In this document: piece by piece, positions 7,949 through 20,727 of the stretch
Layout: the number at the start of each line of letters is the position of its first letter
Numbering within the stretch: position 1 is the first letter of the stretch
DNA from: Streptacidiphilus sp. PB12-B1b
GTDB lineage: Bacteria > Actinomycetota > Actinomycetes > Streptomycetales > Streptomycetaceae
Assembly: GCF_014084125.1 (NCBI RefSeq)
Contig: NZ_CP048405.1
Coordinates: 2,542,001 to 2,606,000, forward strand
Direction of reading: 5' to 3'
DNA length: 64,000 nucleotides
Notes under the pieces: model-generated
What the model saw: the letters and a program-made list of their open reading frames with translations, nothing else
Databases searched by the model: none
Told to the model about the DNA's origin: nothing
Program-made: the position numbers and the translations under genes

Positions 7949-8082
7949 GCTGAAACTGAGGCTTGTCGTGACGAACGCGGGACAGTGGAGGTTCGACTCC
8001 TCCCCCGGGCACTCCGCGCCCGGGTAGCCCAAGCAGGCAGAGGCACCCGCGATCAATCTCAGACTCTTGCTCCAGCTTCAGC
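7949..8082 (+). ncRNA. tRNA-shaped RNA in circularly permuted order, copy A (YrlA/Y-RNA-like candidate)
   Basis: The 3' half of a tRNA precedes its 5' half. In order: anticodon-side strand GCGGG (7977-7981); 5-nt variable loop ACAGT; T arm GGAGG-TTCGACT-CCTCC (7987-8003) with canonical TTC and A58; acceptor strand CCCGGGC (8004-8010); a 7-nt loop ACTCCGC; matching acceptor strand GCCCGGG (8018-8024, 7/7 pairs); T8 A9; D arm GCC/GGC (8027-8044) with GG in the loop; A26; and anticodon-side strand CCCGC (8046-8050) pairing 5/5 with GCGGG. No CCA is encoded and the acceptor end is closed by a loop. The flanks can pair further (7949-7957 with 8074-8082, 8 of 9; or 7956-7960 with 8058-8062). This is the plan of YrlA Y RNAs, whose outer stem binds Ro60. 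A permuted tRNA gene is the alternative. No standard anticodon loop can be read. Confidence 0.75.
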
Positions 8083-8098
8083 ATTCGCCGCCGATCGC

Positions 8099-8220
8099 CG
8101 GATCGATCGGGCGCGGGCCCGGTCGTCGGATGCTGGTTCAAATCCAGCCCGTTGCGCTTTCAACTCACCTTCATGCAACGGTAGTTCAATGGCAGAACAC
8201 GGCGTCGTCAAACTGATCCG
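8099..8220 (+). ncRNA. tRNA-shaped RNA in circularly permuted order, copy B (YrlA/Y-RNA-like candidate)
   Basis: It has the same permuted plan as copy A but unrelated stem sequences. T arm GCTGG-TTCAAAT-CCAGC (8132-8148); acceptor strand CCGTTGC (8149-8155); a 19-nt closing loop (8156-8174); acceptor strand GCAACGG (8175-8181, 7/7 pairs); T8 A9; D arm GTTC/GAAC (8184-8198, 4/4 pairs) with GG in the loop; A26. Anticodon-side strands CGGCG (8200-8204) and CGTCG (8124-8128) pair with one G-U. An outer helix CGGATC (8099-8104) / GATCCG (8215-8220) closes the molecule. Because the stems differ in sequence from copy A yet preserve pairing and all canonical tRNA contact bases, the structure looks selected. 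No CCA end is encoded. Confidence 0.75.
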
Positions 8221-8232
8221 CACCCTTTAAAC

Positions 8233-8295
8233 GTGCCGGCGTGCCCAGTATGGGCGGCACCTCTGGGCTCGGGAACTGGCTACGTTCCCGGGCCC
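8233..8295. terminator. Double hairpin terminator after the tRNA-like RNAs
   Basis: Hairpin 1: outer GTGCC/GGCAC (8233-8237/8256-8260) and inner GCCCA/TGGGC (8243-8247/8251-8255). Hairpin 2: a 12-bp stem, 8265-8276 with 8284-8295, one G-U pair, 7-nt loop, followed by a T/C-rich stretch. It probably stops transcripts from both the RNA locus and the convergent MFS gene. Confidence 0.7.
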
Positions 8296-8336
8296 GCTCC
8301 TTTGTCCCGCTCCTCTGTCCGTCCCGGGCTTTGACC

Positions 8337-9671
8337 TCAGGCCGTCGCGTCGGCCACGCCCACCGGCTCCGGCTCGGCCACCGGCTCCGCGCGGCGGGCC
8401 CGCAGCCGGCGCACGTCCGGGACGGAGACCATCGCCGCCGTCCCGGCCACGATCACCCCGGCCGCGCCGAACAGCGTCGCCCGGCTGCCCAGCGCCTGCG
8501 TCAGCGGACCGGTCGCCACCTGTGCCACCGGAATGGCGACGAACGACCCCAGCATGTCGTACGAGTAGACCCGCGCCAGCTTCGCCTGCGGGATCTCCTG
8601 CTGCAGCGAGGTCTCCCAGGCCACGCCGAACTGCTCGGCGCACAGACCGCCCACGAAACCCGCCAGCGCCAGCGCGTACACCGGCACCTGGAAGCCCAGC
8701 CCCAACGGCGTCAACGCCGACCCCGCCATGCAGGCCACCCCGACCAGCAGCAGCCGCCGCGGCCGGATGCGCAGCGCGAGCAGCCCGCCGACGACCATGC
8801 CCGCCGTCTGCGAGGCCAGCACGAAACCCCAACCGGCACTGCCGAAAGTGCGCACGGCAACGCTCGGCCCCAGGATCTGCACCGCCCCGGCATAGGCGGC
8901 GTTGATGAAACCGAAGGCCCCCACGATCATCCAGACCCAGGTACGGGAGGCGAACTCGGTCCAGCCGTCCCGGAGTTCGCTGACCAGCCCGGGCCGCTTC
9001 ACCACTGCGGCGGCAGGCCCGTCCGCACCGGCCGCACCGGCCGCCGGGATCCGCACCCGCAGGAAGAACAGCGCCGAGACGGCGAAACTGGTGGCGTCCA
9101 CCGCCAGACCCCACCCCGGGCCCACCGCCGCGACCAGGATGCCGCCCAGCGAAGCGCCCAGGATCTGCGAGGAGTTGGCCGCCATCCGGTTCAGCGCATT
9201 GGCGGACTGCCGGAGCTCGGCAGGCACGGTCTGCGGTACCAGCGCCGAGGAGGCGGGCAGCGCGAGCGCGGCGAACACCCCGTTCGCCGCGGAGAGCGCC
9301 ATCAGCAGCGGCATCGTCGCGTGGTGGGTGAGCACCAGCGTGGCCACCGCGGCCTGCGTGGCCGCACTCATCAGGCCTGAGCCGACCAGCACCAGGTGGC
9401 GCGGCAACCGGTCCGCCAGCACCCCGCCGAAGAGCAGGAACAGCACGTTGAACAGCGAACGCGAACCGACGACCAGTCCCAGATCGCTGACCGAGCGGGT
9501 GAGGCCGAGCACCGCGAAGGCCAGCGCCATCGGGGCGACCCCGTTGCCGATCAGGCTGATGCCGCGCCCCGCCGCCAGCGCCCGGAACGCCGGGTGCCGC
9601 AGCGGCGCCAGCGCGGACCGCCCAGCCGATTCGGAGGGGGAGGACGGCGGCGGCGACGGCTGTGGGGACAT
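8337..9671 (-). CDS. MFS transporter, probable drug or metabolite exporter
   Basis: 444 residues with about twelve hydrophobic helices in two halves. It belongs to the major facilitator superfamily group that includes enterobactin exporter-like and macrolide exporter-like proteins. The first helix region reads RALAAGRGISLIGNGVAPMALAFAVL. The loop between helices 2 and 3 has LFGGVLADRLPRH, the expected GxxxDRxxR-type signature. The middle cytoplasmic loop carries KRPGLVSELRDGW. The ATG at 9671 is chosen because upstream residues are not conserved in style; no good ribosome site is visible. Two copies of a 14-bp repeat lie upstream and could be a regulatory site. The substrate is unknown. Confidence 0.85.
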   Translation of the reverse strand: MSPQPSPPPSSPSESAGRSALAPLRHPAFRALAAGRGISLIGNGVAPMALAFAVLGLTRSVSDLGLVVGSRSLFNVLFLLFGGVLADRLPRHLVLVGSGLMSAATQAAVATLVLTHHATMPLLMALSAANGVFAALALPASSALVPQTVPAELRQSANALNRMAANSSQILGASLGGILVAAVGPGWGLAVDATSFAVSALFFLRVRIPAAGAAGADGPAAAVVKRPGLVSELRDGWTEFASRTWVWMIVGAFGFINAAYAGAVQILGPSVAVRTFGSAGWGFVLASQTAGMVVGGLLALRIRPRRLLLVGVACMAGSALTPLGLGFQVPVYALALAGFVGGLCAEQFGVAWETSLQQEIPQAKLARVYSYDMLGSFVAIPVAQVATGPLTQALGSRATLFGAAGVIVAGTAAMVSVPDVRRLRARRAEPVAEPEPVGVADATA

Positions 9672-9705
9672 GGACGGGACTCTGACCCGGCGAGCCCGGC
9701 CCGTC

Positions 9706-9734
9706 AACGGAATATTTCGCAACGGAATATTTCG
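9706..9734 (-). repeat. Two 14-bp direct repeats in the MFS promoter
   Basis: AACGGAATATTTCG occurs at 9706-9719 and again at 9721-9734, a perfect 15-nt-spaced direct repeat. It is AT-rich compared with its surroundings and lies 35-63 nt upstream of the MFS start codon. It is probably a pair of operator half-sites that also overlap the -10/-35 region. Confidence 0.5.
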
Positions 9735-9812
9735 ATCACATCGGCCCGAGGGCGTCCACGCACGCCCCGTGGACGCCCGTTGACGCGACGCGGGGGCCCG
9801 GATACCTTCGCC

Positions 9813-9827
9813 TCAACAAACTGTTGA
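9813..9827 (+). promoter_or_regulatory. 15-nt dyad TCAACAAACTGTTGA upstream of the aldolase-like gene
   Basis: Perfect 5-bp arms TCAAC/GTTGA flank AAACT. The dyad lies 26-40 nt before the start codon, just after a possible -10 (TACCTT near 9805). It is placed where a repressor would block transcription. The cognate regulator is unknown. Confidence 0.4.
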
Positions 9828-9852
9828 AGACGGACGGGGAAAGGGGCACGTG

Positions 9853-11142
9853 ATGGCGCGCCAGGACGACTCGGGCACCACATTCACGCGAACCGTGCGC
9901 GACGACGTGGAGAGCGCCCTCGCCGAGGTCGACGACGAACTCCGGCGCCGCTACCCGGGCGAGCCCGCCACCCGCCAGCCCGTGCACACCGTCTACGTCC
10001 CCGCCGACGCGCTCGACGGCACCACCGTCGCGGACCTGGTCCGCGACTGGGGCAGCCAGGCCACCCGCCTGCTCGACCGGCACGCGCCGGACGCCGCCTC
10101 GCTCGCCGCCGTCCTCGGCCGCCCGGCGGACGCCCTCGCCGCCGAGGTCTACAGCCGGGTCCGGGCAAAGCTCGACCGCGAACCCGTCGAGGACCTGCGC
10201 ATCGACTTCGAGGACGGCTACGGCAACCGCCCCGACGCGGAGGAGGACGCCGCCGCCGTCCGGGCCGCTCGCCTGGTCGCCGCCGCCGTCGCCGAAGGCA
10301 CCGCACCCCCGTACTTGGGGATTCGGATGAAGTGCATGGAATCCGCCGTCCGCGCCCGAGGCATCCGCACCCTCGACCTCTTCCTCACCGAACTGCTGGA
10401 CGCCGGCGCCGGCCGCCTGCCCGAGGGGCTGGTCCTGACCCTGCCGAAGGTCACCTATCCGCAGCAGGTCGGCGCCATGGTCCGGCTCGTCGAGGACTTC
10501 GAGCGCGCCGCCGGGCTCCCGGCCGGACGCATCGGCTTCGAGATCCAGATCGAGACCACCCAGGCCATCCTCGGCGCCGACGGCCGCGCCACCGTCGCCC
10601 GCATGATCGACGCCGCCGAGGGCCGCGCCACCGGACTGCACTACGGCACCTTCGACTACAGCGCCTCCTGCGGCGTCGGCGCGGCCTACCAGAGCATGGA
10701 GCACCCGGTCGCCGACCACGCCAAGGCCGTCATGCAGGTCGCCGCCGCCGGCACCGGCGTCCGGCTCTCCGACGGCTCCACCAACGTCATCCCCGTCGGC
10801 TCGGCCGCCCAGGTCCACGACGCCTGGCGGCTGCACCACCGACTGGTCCGCCGCTCGCTGGAGCGCGCCTACTACCAGGGCTGGGACATGCACCCCGGCC
10901 ACCTGCCCACCCGCTACGCGGCCGTCTACTCCTTCTACCGCGAGGGCCTGGACCAGGCCGCCGCCCGCCTGCACGCCTATGTCACCCGCACCGGCGGCGA
11001 CGTCATGGACGAGCCCGCCACCGCCAAGGCCCTCAGCTCCTACCTGCTGCGCGGCCTGGACTGCGGCGCCGTCGACGCCACCGAGGTGGAGAAGGCCACC
11101 GGCCTGGACCGCCCCCGGCTGGACGCCCTCGCCGGACGCTGA
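9853..11142 (+). CDS. HpcH/HpaI aldolase/citrate-lyase-like enzyme (DUF6986 family)
   Basis: 429 residues. The fold is that of the phosphoenolpyruvate/pyruvate TIM barrels that make or break C-C bonds with a divalent metal. Recognisable pieces are VEDLRIDFEDGYGNRPDAEED (metal/substrate region), GIRMKCMESAVRARGIRTLDLFL, LTLPKVTYPQQ, GFEIQIETTQAILG (metal-binding acidic strand) and GLHYGTFDYSASCGVG. The C-terminal third is a family-specific helical extension ending VEKATGLDRPRLDALAGR. I know the family as an uncharacterised streptomycete aldolase group; its substrate is not known to me. The ATG at 9853 is preferred over an overlapping GTG at 9850 for spacing to AAAGGGG. An operator-like dyad precedes it. 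Confidence 0.85.
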   Translation: MARQDDSGTTFTRTVRDDVESALAEVDDELRRRYPGEPATRQPVHTVYVPADALDGTTVADLVRDWGSQATRLLDRHAPDAASLAAVLGRPADALAAEVYSRVRAKLDREPVEDLRIDFEDGYGNRPDAEEDAAAVRAARLVAAAVAEGTAPPYLGIRMKCMESAVRARGIRTLDLFLTELLDAGAGRLPEGLVLTLPKVTYPQQVGAMVRLVEDFERAAGLPAGRIGFEIQIETTQAILGADGRATVARMIDAAEGRATGLHYGTFDYSASCGVGAAYQSMEHPVADHAKAVMQVAAAGTGVRLSDGSTNVIPVGSAAQVHDAWRLHHRLVRRSLERAYYQGWDMHPGHLPTRYAAVYSFYREGLDQAAARLHAYVTRTGGDVMDEPATAKALSSYLLRGLDCGAVDATEVEKATGLDRPRLDALAGR

Positions 11143-11174
11143 CCGCGAGCGCTGCCCCAGGGGTCGGAGCCGGT

Positions 11175-11203
11175 TTGACACTGCTGGTCGGCATGCGTAG
11201 TGT
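11175..11203 (+). promoter_or_regulatory. Strong sigma-70-type promoter of the rRNA operon
   Basis: TTGACA (11175-11180), a 17-nt spacer, then TAGTGT (11198-11203). It is a near-consensus housekeeping promoter about 450 nt before 16S rRNA, where streptomycete rrn operons carry several promoters. A second possible -10 is TAGAGT at 11352-11357. Confidence 0.75.
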
Positions 11204-11655
11204 TCTCCGGGTTGCCCTGCGTGCCTGCGCACGACGGAGGCGGCCAATCCCCAGATCAGACCCCGTACGGCCGATTTTGTCGTGCGCTTTTCCGGGAATT
11301 GAGAGTGTGTGCGAGTGGGGCGGGGAATTCGCGTCGGTGACGTGATTCCGCTAGAGTTTCACTCGTCGGAACGGGCCGCGAAAACGGTCTGGTAGGCTTC
11401 ACAACGAAGAACGAAGTGCCCGGAGAGACCGGTGAAAGGGTCTTGAAGGAAGCGTCCGTTCCTTGAGAACTCAACAGCGTGCCAAAAGTCAACGCCAGAT
11501 ATGTTGATACCCCGTCCGTTTTTGGACGTGGTTCCTTTGATGCACAAAACACTAGCGAGGACGCAGTGCACGAGGTCGGCTGTTCCGCTGACTGTCGTGC
11601 CGCTCTTTCGCGGGTGGTGGCCCGCGCTTTTAATTAAGCACAGTCGGGAAATCAT
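11204..11655 (+). other. rRNA operon leader, no protein gene
   Basis: This stretch is more AT-rich than its surroundings and has no credible coding frame. It contains further possible promoter elements and, around 11459-11515, the block CCTTGAGAACTCAACAGCG and GCCAGATATGTTGATACC, which resembles the conserved antitermination/processing leader found before actinomycete 16S genes. Sequences close to the 16S 5' end would pair with those after its 3' end to form the RNase III processing stem. Confidence 0.6.
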
Positions 11656-16609
<4,954 letters not shown>

Positions 16610-16695
16610 AGTTGCTACGCGTCCACTGTGTTGTTCTGAAGCAACGACCCCTCCCCGGGAGCGTCATGCCGGGGAGTGCGGGTCAACTTCATAGT

Positions 16696-16814
16696 GTTTC
16701 GGTGGTCATAGCGTGAGGGAAACGCCCGGTTACATTCCGAACCCGGAAGCTAAGCCTCATAGCGCCGATGGTACTGCAAGGGGGACCTTGTGGGAGAGTA
16801 GGACACCGCCGAAC
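16696..16814 (+). rRNA. rrf: 5S ribosomal RNA
   Basis: 119 nt from GTTTCGGTGGTCATAGCG to ACACCGCCGAAC. The conserved CCGAACCCGGAAGCTAAGCC loop region is present. The two ends pair as expected for helix I (GGTGG region with CCGCC region). Confidence 0.98.
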
Positions 16815-16825
16815 AACCTTTCGTG

Positions 16826-16858
16826 AAAGGCCCTCTGACCTCGAGTCGGAGGGCCTTT
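16826..16858 (+). terminator. rRNA operon terminator
   Basis: A 14-bp stem AAAGGCCCTCTGAC / GTCGGAGGGCCTTT with one G-U pair and a 5-nt loop (16840-16844), ending in TTTCC. It is a textbook factor-independent terminator immediately after 5S. Confidence 0.95.
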
Positions 16859-16970
16859 CCGCATTCCCGGACCCTCACGGGCACCCGTGCTCCGAGCCAC
16901 CCGGTGTGAGCAGCTGACCTGGGACGGTAGGGTCGCCGTACACCGTTTGCAGCTTTCAGGAGGCCCCCGG

Positions 16971-17579
16971 GTGGAGGTACAGGAGACACGCGTCCAGACC
17001 GACCGTGTCCTCACCATCCCCAACGTGCTCAGCGTGGCACGTCTCGTCGGCGTCCCCGTGTTTCTCTGGCTGGTGCTGTGGCCCGAGTTCAACGGTCCCA
17101 AGAACGACGGCTGGGCCATCGCCATCCTCATGGCGAGCGGGGTGAGCGACTATCTGGACGGCAAGCTCGCCCGCCGGTGGGGCCAGATCAGCCGTTTGGG
17201 TCAACTGCTGGATCCGCTTGCCGACCGGTTGTTCGTGCTGTCCACCATTGTGGGTCTGACCTGGCGCGAGATCATGCCGTGGTGGCTCACCGTGGTGCTG
17301 CTGGGCCGCGAGGTCTTCATCGCTGCGCTGCTGCCGATCCTGCGGCGCCACGGCTACGGACCGCCCCAGGTGAACTTCCTGGGCAAGGCCGCCACCTTCA
17401 ACCTCATGTACGCGTTTCCCTTGCTCCTGCTGACCACCGCGCATGGATGGCTCGGAACTGTGGCATTCATCATCGGATGGGCGTTCGTTTGGTGGGGTAC
17501 AGCGCTCTACTGGTGGGCAGGGATCCTGTACGCAGTCCAGACCCGCCAGCTTGTCCGGGCGGGGGCTGCGGTCGACTGA
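16971..17579 (+). CDS. CDP-alcohol phosphatidyltransferase
   Basis: 202 residues, integral membrane. The family transfers a phosphatidyl group from CDP-diacylglycerol to an alcohol during phospholipid synthesis. The complete signature D-x2-DG-x2-AR-x8-G-x3-D-x3-D is present at about residues 58-85 (SDYLDGKLARRWGQISRLGQ followed by LLDPLADR). Further hydrophobic helices follow. The GTG start is supported by AGGAGG at 16960. It resembles PgsA-type phosphatidylglycerophosphate synthases, but which alcohol it uses cannot be told, so no symbol is given. The next gene starts 53 nt downstream in the same direction. Confidence 0.9.
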   Translation: MEVQETRVQTDRVLTIPNVLSVARLVGVPVFLWLVLWPEFNGPKNDGWAIAILMASGVSDYLDGKLARRWGQISRLGQLLDPLADRLFVLSTIVGLTWREIMPWWLTVVLLGREVFIAALLPILRRHGYGPPQVNFLGKAATFNLMYAFPLLLLTTAHGWLGTVAFIIGWAFVWWGTALYWWAGILYAVQTRQLVRAGAAVD

Positions 17580-17632
17580 GAGACTGAGGTAGCTACTGAT
17601 GTAGCTACCGCCTCGAGGAGGGTCCACCCGAC

Positions 17633-20134
17633 ATGAAGGCCGTTGTGATGGCCGGCGGCGAGGGCACGCGCCTTCGCCCCATGACATCGAGCATGCCCAA
17701 GCCCCTGCTGCCGGTCGTCAACAGACCGATCATGGAGCACGTACTACGCCTGCTGAAGCGGCACGGGCTGATCGACACCGTGGTGACCGTGCAGTTTCTC
17801 GCGTCGTTGGTCCGGAACTACTTCGGCGACGGCGAGGAACTGGGCATGAACCTCACCTACGCCAACGAGGAGACCCCGCTCGGCACGGCCGGCAGCGTGA
17901 AGAACGCCGAGGACGCGCTGAAGGACGACTCCTTCCTGGTCATCTCCGGTGACGCGCTCACGGACTTCGACCTCACCGAGCTGATGGAGTTCCACCGCTC
18001 CAAGGGCGCCATGGTCACCGTGTGCCTGACGCGGGTGCCCAACCCCCTGGAGTTCGGGATCACCATCCTCGACGACGAGGGCCGGGTGGAGCGGTTCCTG
18101 GAGAAGCCGACCTGGGGCCAGGTCTTCTCGGACACCGTGAACACGGGCATCTACGTGATGGAGCCGGAGGTCTTCGACTACGTCGCGGCCGACACCAGCG
18201 TCGACTGGTCCGGCGACGTCTTCCCGCAGCTGCTCAAGGAGGGCAAGCCGATCTACGGCTTCGTCGCCGAGGGCTACTGGGAGGACGTCGGCACCCACGA
18301 GAGCTATGTGAAGGCCCAGGCGGACGTCCTGGAGGGCAAGGTCGACGTCGACATCGACGGCTTCGAGATCTCCCCGGGCGTCTGGGTGGCCGAGGGCGCC
18401 GAGGTCGATCCGGAGGCGGTGCTGCGCGGCCCGCTCTACATCGGCGACTACGCCAAGGTCGAAGCCGGGGTGGAGCTGCGCGAGAACACCGTCCTGGGCA
18501 GCAACGTCGTCGTCAAGCGCGGCGCGTTCCTGCACCGGGCGATCGTCCACAGCAACGTCTACGTCGGGCCGCAGAGCAATCTGCGCGGCTGCGTGATCGG
18601 CAAGAACACCGACGTGATGCGGGCCGCCCGGATCGAGGACGGGGCGGTGATCGGCGACGAATGCCTGGTGGAGGAGGAGTCGATCATCGCGGGCAATGTC
18701 CGCGTGTACCCCTTCAAGACCATCGAGGCCGGCGCCTACATCAACACCTCGGTGATCTGGGAGTCCCGCGGCCAGGAGAAACTCTTCGGGGTACGCGGCG
18801 TCTCCGGGATCATCAACGTCGAGATCACACCGGAGCTGGCGGTGCGCCTCGCCGGGGCCTACGCCACCACGCTTCGCAAGGGCGCCACGGTCACCATCGC
18901 GCGTGACCACTCGCGTGGCGCCCGCGCGCTGAAGCGGGCCATGATCTCCGGCCTGCAGGCCAGCGCCATCGACGTGCGTGACCTGGAGAACGTGCCGATG
19001 CCGGTCGCCCGGCAGCAGACCGCCCGAGGCGGCAGCGCCGGCGGCATCATGCTGCGGACGACGCCGGGGATCCCGGACTCGCTCGACATCCTGTTCTTCG
19101 ACGAGCGCGGCGCCGACCTCTCCCAGGCCGGTCAGCGCAAGCTCGACCGGGTGTACGCGCGGCAGGAGTACCGCCGGGCGTTCCCGGGCGAGATCGGCGA
19201 CCTCACCTTCCCGGCCAGCGTCTTCGACTCCTACGCGGGCACCCTGCACCGCGCCGTGGACACCAGCGGCGTGGCCGAGGCGCAGTTGAAGGTCGTCATC
19301 GACGCCGCCCACGGCAGCGCCGGCATGCTGCTGCCGAGCATCCTCGGCCGGCTGGGCGTCGAGTCGCACACGGTCAACCAGGGCATGGACGAGGCCCGGC
19401 CGACCGAGACCCCGGAGGAGCGCCGGGCCGGGCTGATCCGGCTGGGCTCGCTGGTGGCCTCCTCCCGGGCGGCCTTCGGGGTGCGGTTCGACCCGGTGGG
19501 CGAGCGGGTGTCCTTCGTGGACGAGCGCGGCCACATCATCGAGGACGACCGGGCGCTGCTGGTGCTGCTGGACCTGGTGGCGGCCGAGGGCCGCAGCGGG
19601 CGGGTGGCGCTGCCGGTGACCACGACCCGTATCGCCGAGCAGGTCGCGGCGTACCACGGCACCCAGGTGACCTGGACGACGACCTCGCCCGACGATCTGA
19701 CCAGGGCCGCCTCCGCCGAGGGCACCATCTTCGGCGGCGACGGGCGCGGCCGCTTCGTGATCCCCGAGTTCAGCGGGGTCTTCGACGGCGCGGCGGCCTT
19801 CGTCCGGCTGGTCGGGCTGGTGGCCCGGACCCAGCTGACGCTCAGCCAGATCGACGCGCGCATTCCGCGGGCGCATGTCCAGCGGCGCGACCTGGCCACG
19901 CCGTGGTCGGCGAAGGGCCTGGTGATGCGCTCGGTGGTCGAGGCCGCCGGCGACCGCCATGTCGACACCACCGACGGTGTCCGGGTCGTCGAGTCGGACG
20001 GCCGCTGGACGATGGTGGTGCCCGACCCGGCCGAGGCCGTCACCCACCTGTGGGCCGAGGGCCCGGACGACGCCTCCACGGAGGCCCTGCTGGACGAGTG
20101 GTCCCGGGTGGTGGAGTCGACCACGGAGACCTGA
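17633..20134 (+). CDS. Nucleotidyltransferase-phosphomannomutase fusion with degenerate mutase domain
   Basis: 833 residues. The N-terminal domain (about 1-235) is a sugar-nucleotide transferase with [18 protein letters not shown] and [13 protein letters not shown], the GTP/ATP- and sugar-phosphate-binding signatures. A left-handed beta-helix follows (about 250-370; [20 protein letters not shown]). The C-terminal half (about 380-830) is phosphomannomutase-shaped but lacks key residues: the phosphoserine TASHNP loop is replaced by [14 protein letters not shown], and the metal loop DGDxDR by DPVGER. It probably makes GDP-mannose (or a similar nucleotide sugar) for glycans, with the mutase half inactive or regulatory. 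ATG start with GAGGAGGG upstream. Confidence 0.85.
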   Translation: MKAVVMAGGEGTRLRPMTSSMPKPLLPVVNRPIMEHVLRLLKRHGLIDTVVTVQFLASLVRNYFGDGEELGMNLTYANEETPLGTAGSVKNAEDALKDDSFLVISGDALTDFDLTELMEFHRSKGAMVTVCLTRVPNPLEFGITILDDEGRVERFLEKPTWGQVFSDTVNTGIYVMEPEVFDYVAADTSVDWSGDVFPQLLKEGKPIYGFVAEGYWEDVGTHESYVKAQADVLEGKVDVDIDGFEISPGVWVAEGAEVDPEAVLRGPLYIGDYAKVEAGVELRENTVLGSNVVVKRGAFLHRAIVHSNVYVGPQSNLRGCVIGKNTDVMRAARIEDGAVIGDECLVEEESIIAGNVRVYPFKTIEAGAYINTSVIWESRGQEKLFGVRGVSGIINVEITPELAVRLAGAYATTLRKGATVTIARDHSRGARALKRAMISGLQASAIDVRDLENVPMPVARQQTARGGSAGGIMLRTTPGIPDSLDILFFDERGADLSQAGQRKLDRVYARQEYRRAFPGEIGDLTFPASVFDSYAGTLHRAVDTSGVAEAQLKVVIDAAHGSAGMLLPSILGRLGVESHTVNQGMDEARPTETPEERRAGLIRLGSLVASSRAAFGVRFDPVGERVSFVDERGHIIEDDRALLVLLDLVAAEGRSGRVALPVTTTRIAEQVAAYHGTQVTWTTTSPDDLTRAASAEGTIFGGDGRGRFVIPEFSGVFDGAAAFVRLVGLVARTQLTLSQIDARIPRAHVQRRDLATPWSAKGLVMRSVVEAAGDRHVDTTDGVRVVESDGRWTMVVPDPAEAVTHLWAEGPDDASTEALLDEWSRVVESTTET

Positions 20135-20327
20135 CCCCTGCAGCCCGCCCCGCGCGGATCATCCTGCCACCTGTCGGACGGCTGCGGCCGTCACCTCTTC
20201 AGGGTGTGTTCGGCCACCCTGGAGCACCCCGGATCGGCTTTCTGCGGTCCGGTGGTGCACCCGGTCGTTCGGGTGGGTACGACGGATGGCAGGATGATTC
20301 GCGCAGGTCGGGAGCGGTGGGGACGAG
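20135..20327. other. Non-coding stretch after the nucleotidyltransferase gene
   Basis: There is no credible frame. The composition is slightly less GC-rich than neighbouring genes. It has several short inverted repeats but no clear long terminator stem. It precedes a possible gene remnant. Confidence 0.4.
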
Positions 20328-20618
20328 GTGGCAGTGGTCAGCGGCAGGGGATCGGGACGGCCCGGGGCCGCCGCCCGCACCGGCGGGACGTGCCGCGTGG
20401 GCGTGCCCGCTTCCGCCGTTCGGACGGATATGCTGCGCACCACGTTGGTGGAACTGCGGAGGGCGGGGGTGGAGGCGGTTCGGATCGACCAGGTATGCGT
20501 GGGGCGGGACGGCCGGTCCGCGGCCGGGATCCCGACGCGTTCCGGAACCGCCGCGGTGCCCGGGTCCGTCTTGATCCAACGTGGCACTCCTGACTACGCT
20601 CACTCGGCGCAGCCATGA
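20328..20618 (+). pseudogene. Possible remnant of a DUF881-type gene
   Basis: A 96-codon frame with coding-like third-position G/C up to about 20565, after which the bias fades. Its centre, RTDMLRTTLVELRRAGVEAVRIDQVCVG, resembles the helix-strand unit of DUF881 proteins (pattern: LxxVxNELRxAGAEAIxINxxRV). In streptomycetes a DUF881 / small-basic-protein / DUF881 set usually lies between the manC-like gene and the FHA gene, exactly here. The frame lacks the rest of the domain and its signal/membrane anchor, so I read it as a decayed fragment. It could instead be a small unrelated gene. Confidence 0.35.
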
Positions 20619-20727
20619 CGGCCATCCGGGTCGGCGACGGCCCTGTCGACAAGTCTTCTCGTCCAACGTCCATGATGGCTTCACCCTGCCCCTGGGGCGG
20701 GTTCGTGTCACGCAAGGGGAATCGTCC

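Noticed and set aside
8004-8024. The CCCGGGC/GCCCGGG hairpin as a plain terminator
   Set aside because: It is flanked exactly by a T arm and by T8-A9 plus a D arm, and a second unrelated copy shows the same layout; a terminator would not need these.
5938-8046. Extended reading of the CDF gene to 702 codons
   Set aside because: The upstream part is antisense to the DUF7873-like gene and the RNA locus; AGGAGG and GTG at 6999 mark the true start.
8027-8050. Reading an ordinary, colinear tRNA gene from the D-arm-like sequence forward
   Set aside because: The T arm and 3' acceptor strand that match this 5' half lie upstream, not downstream; the next T arm downstream pairs with a different acceptor strand.
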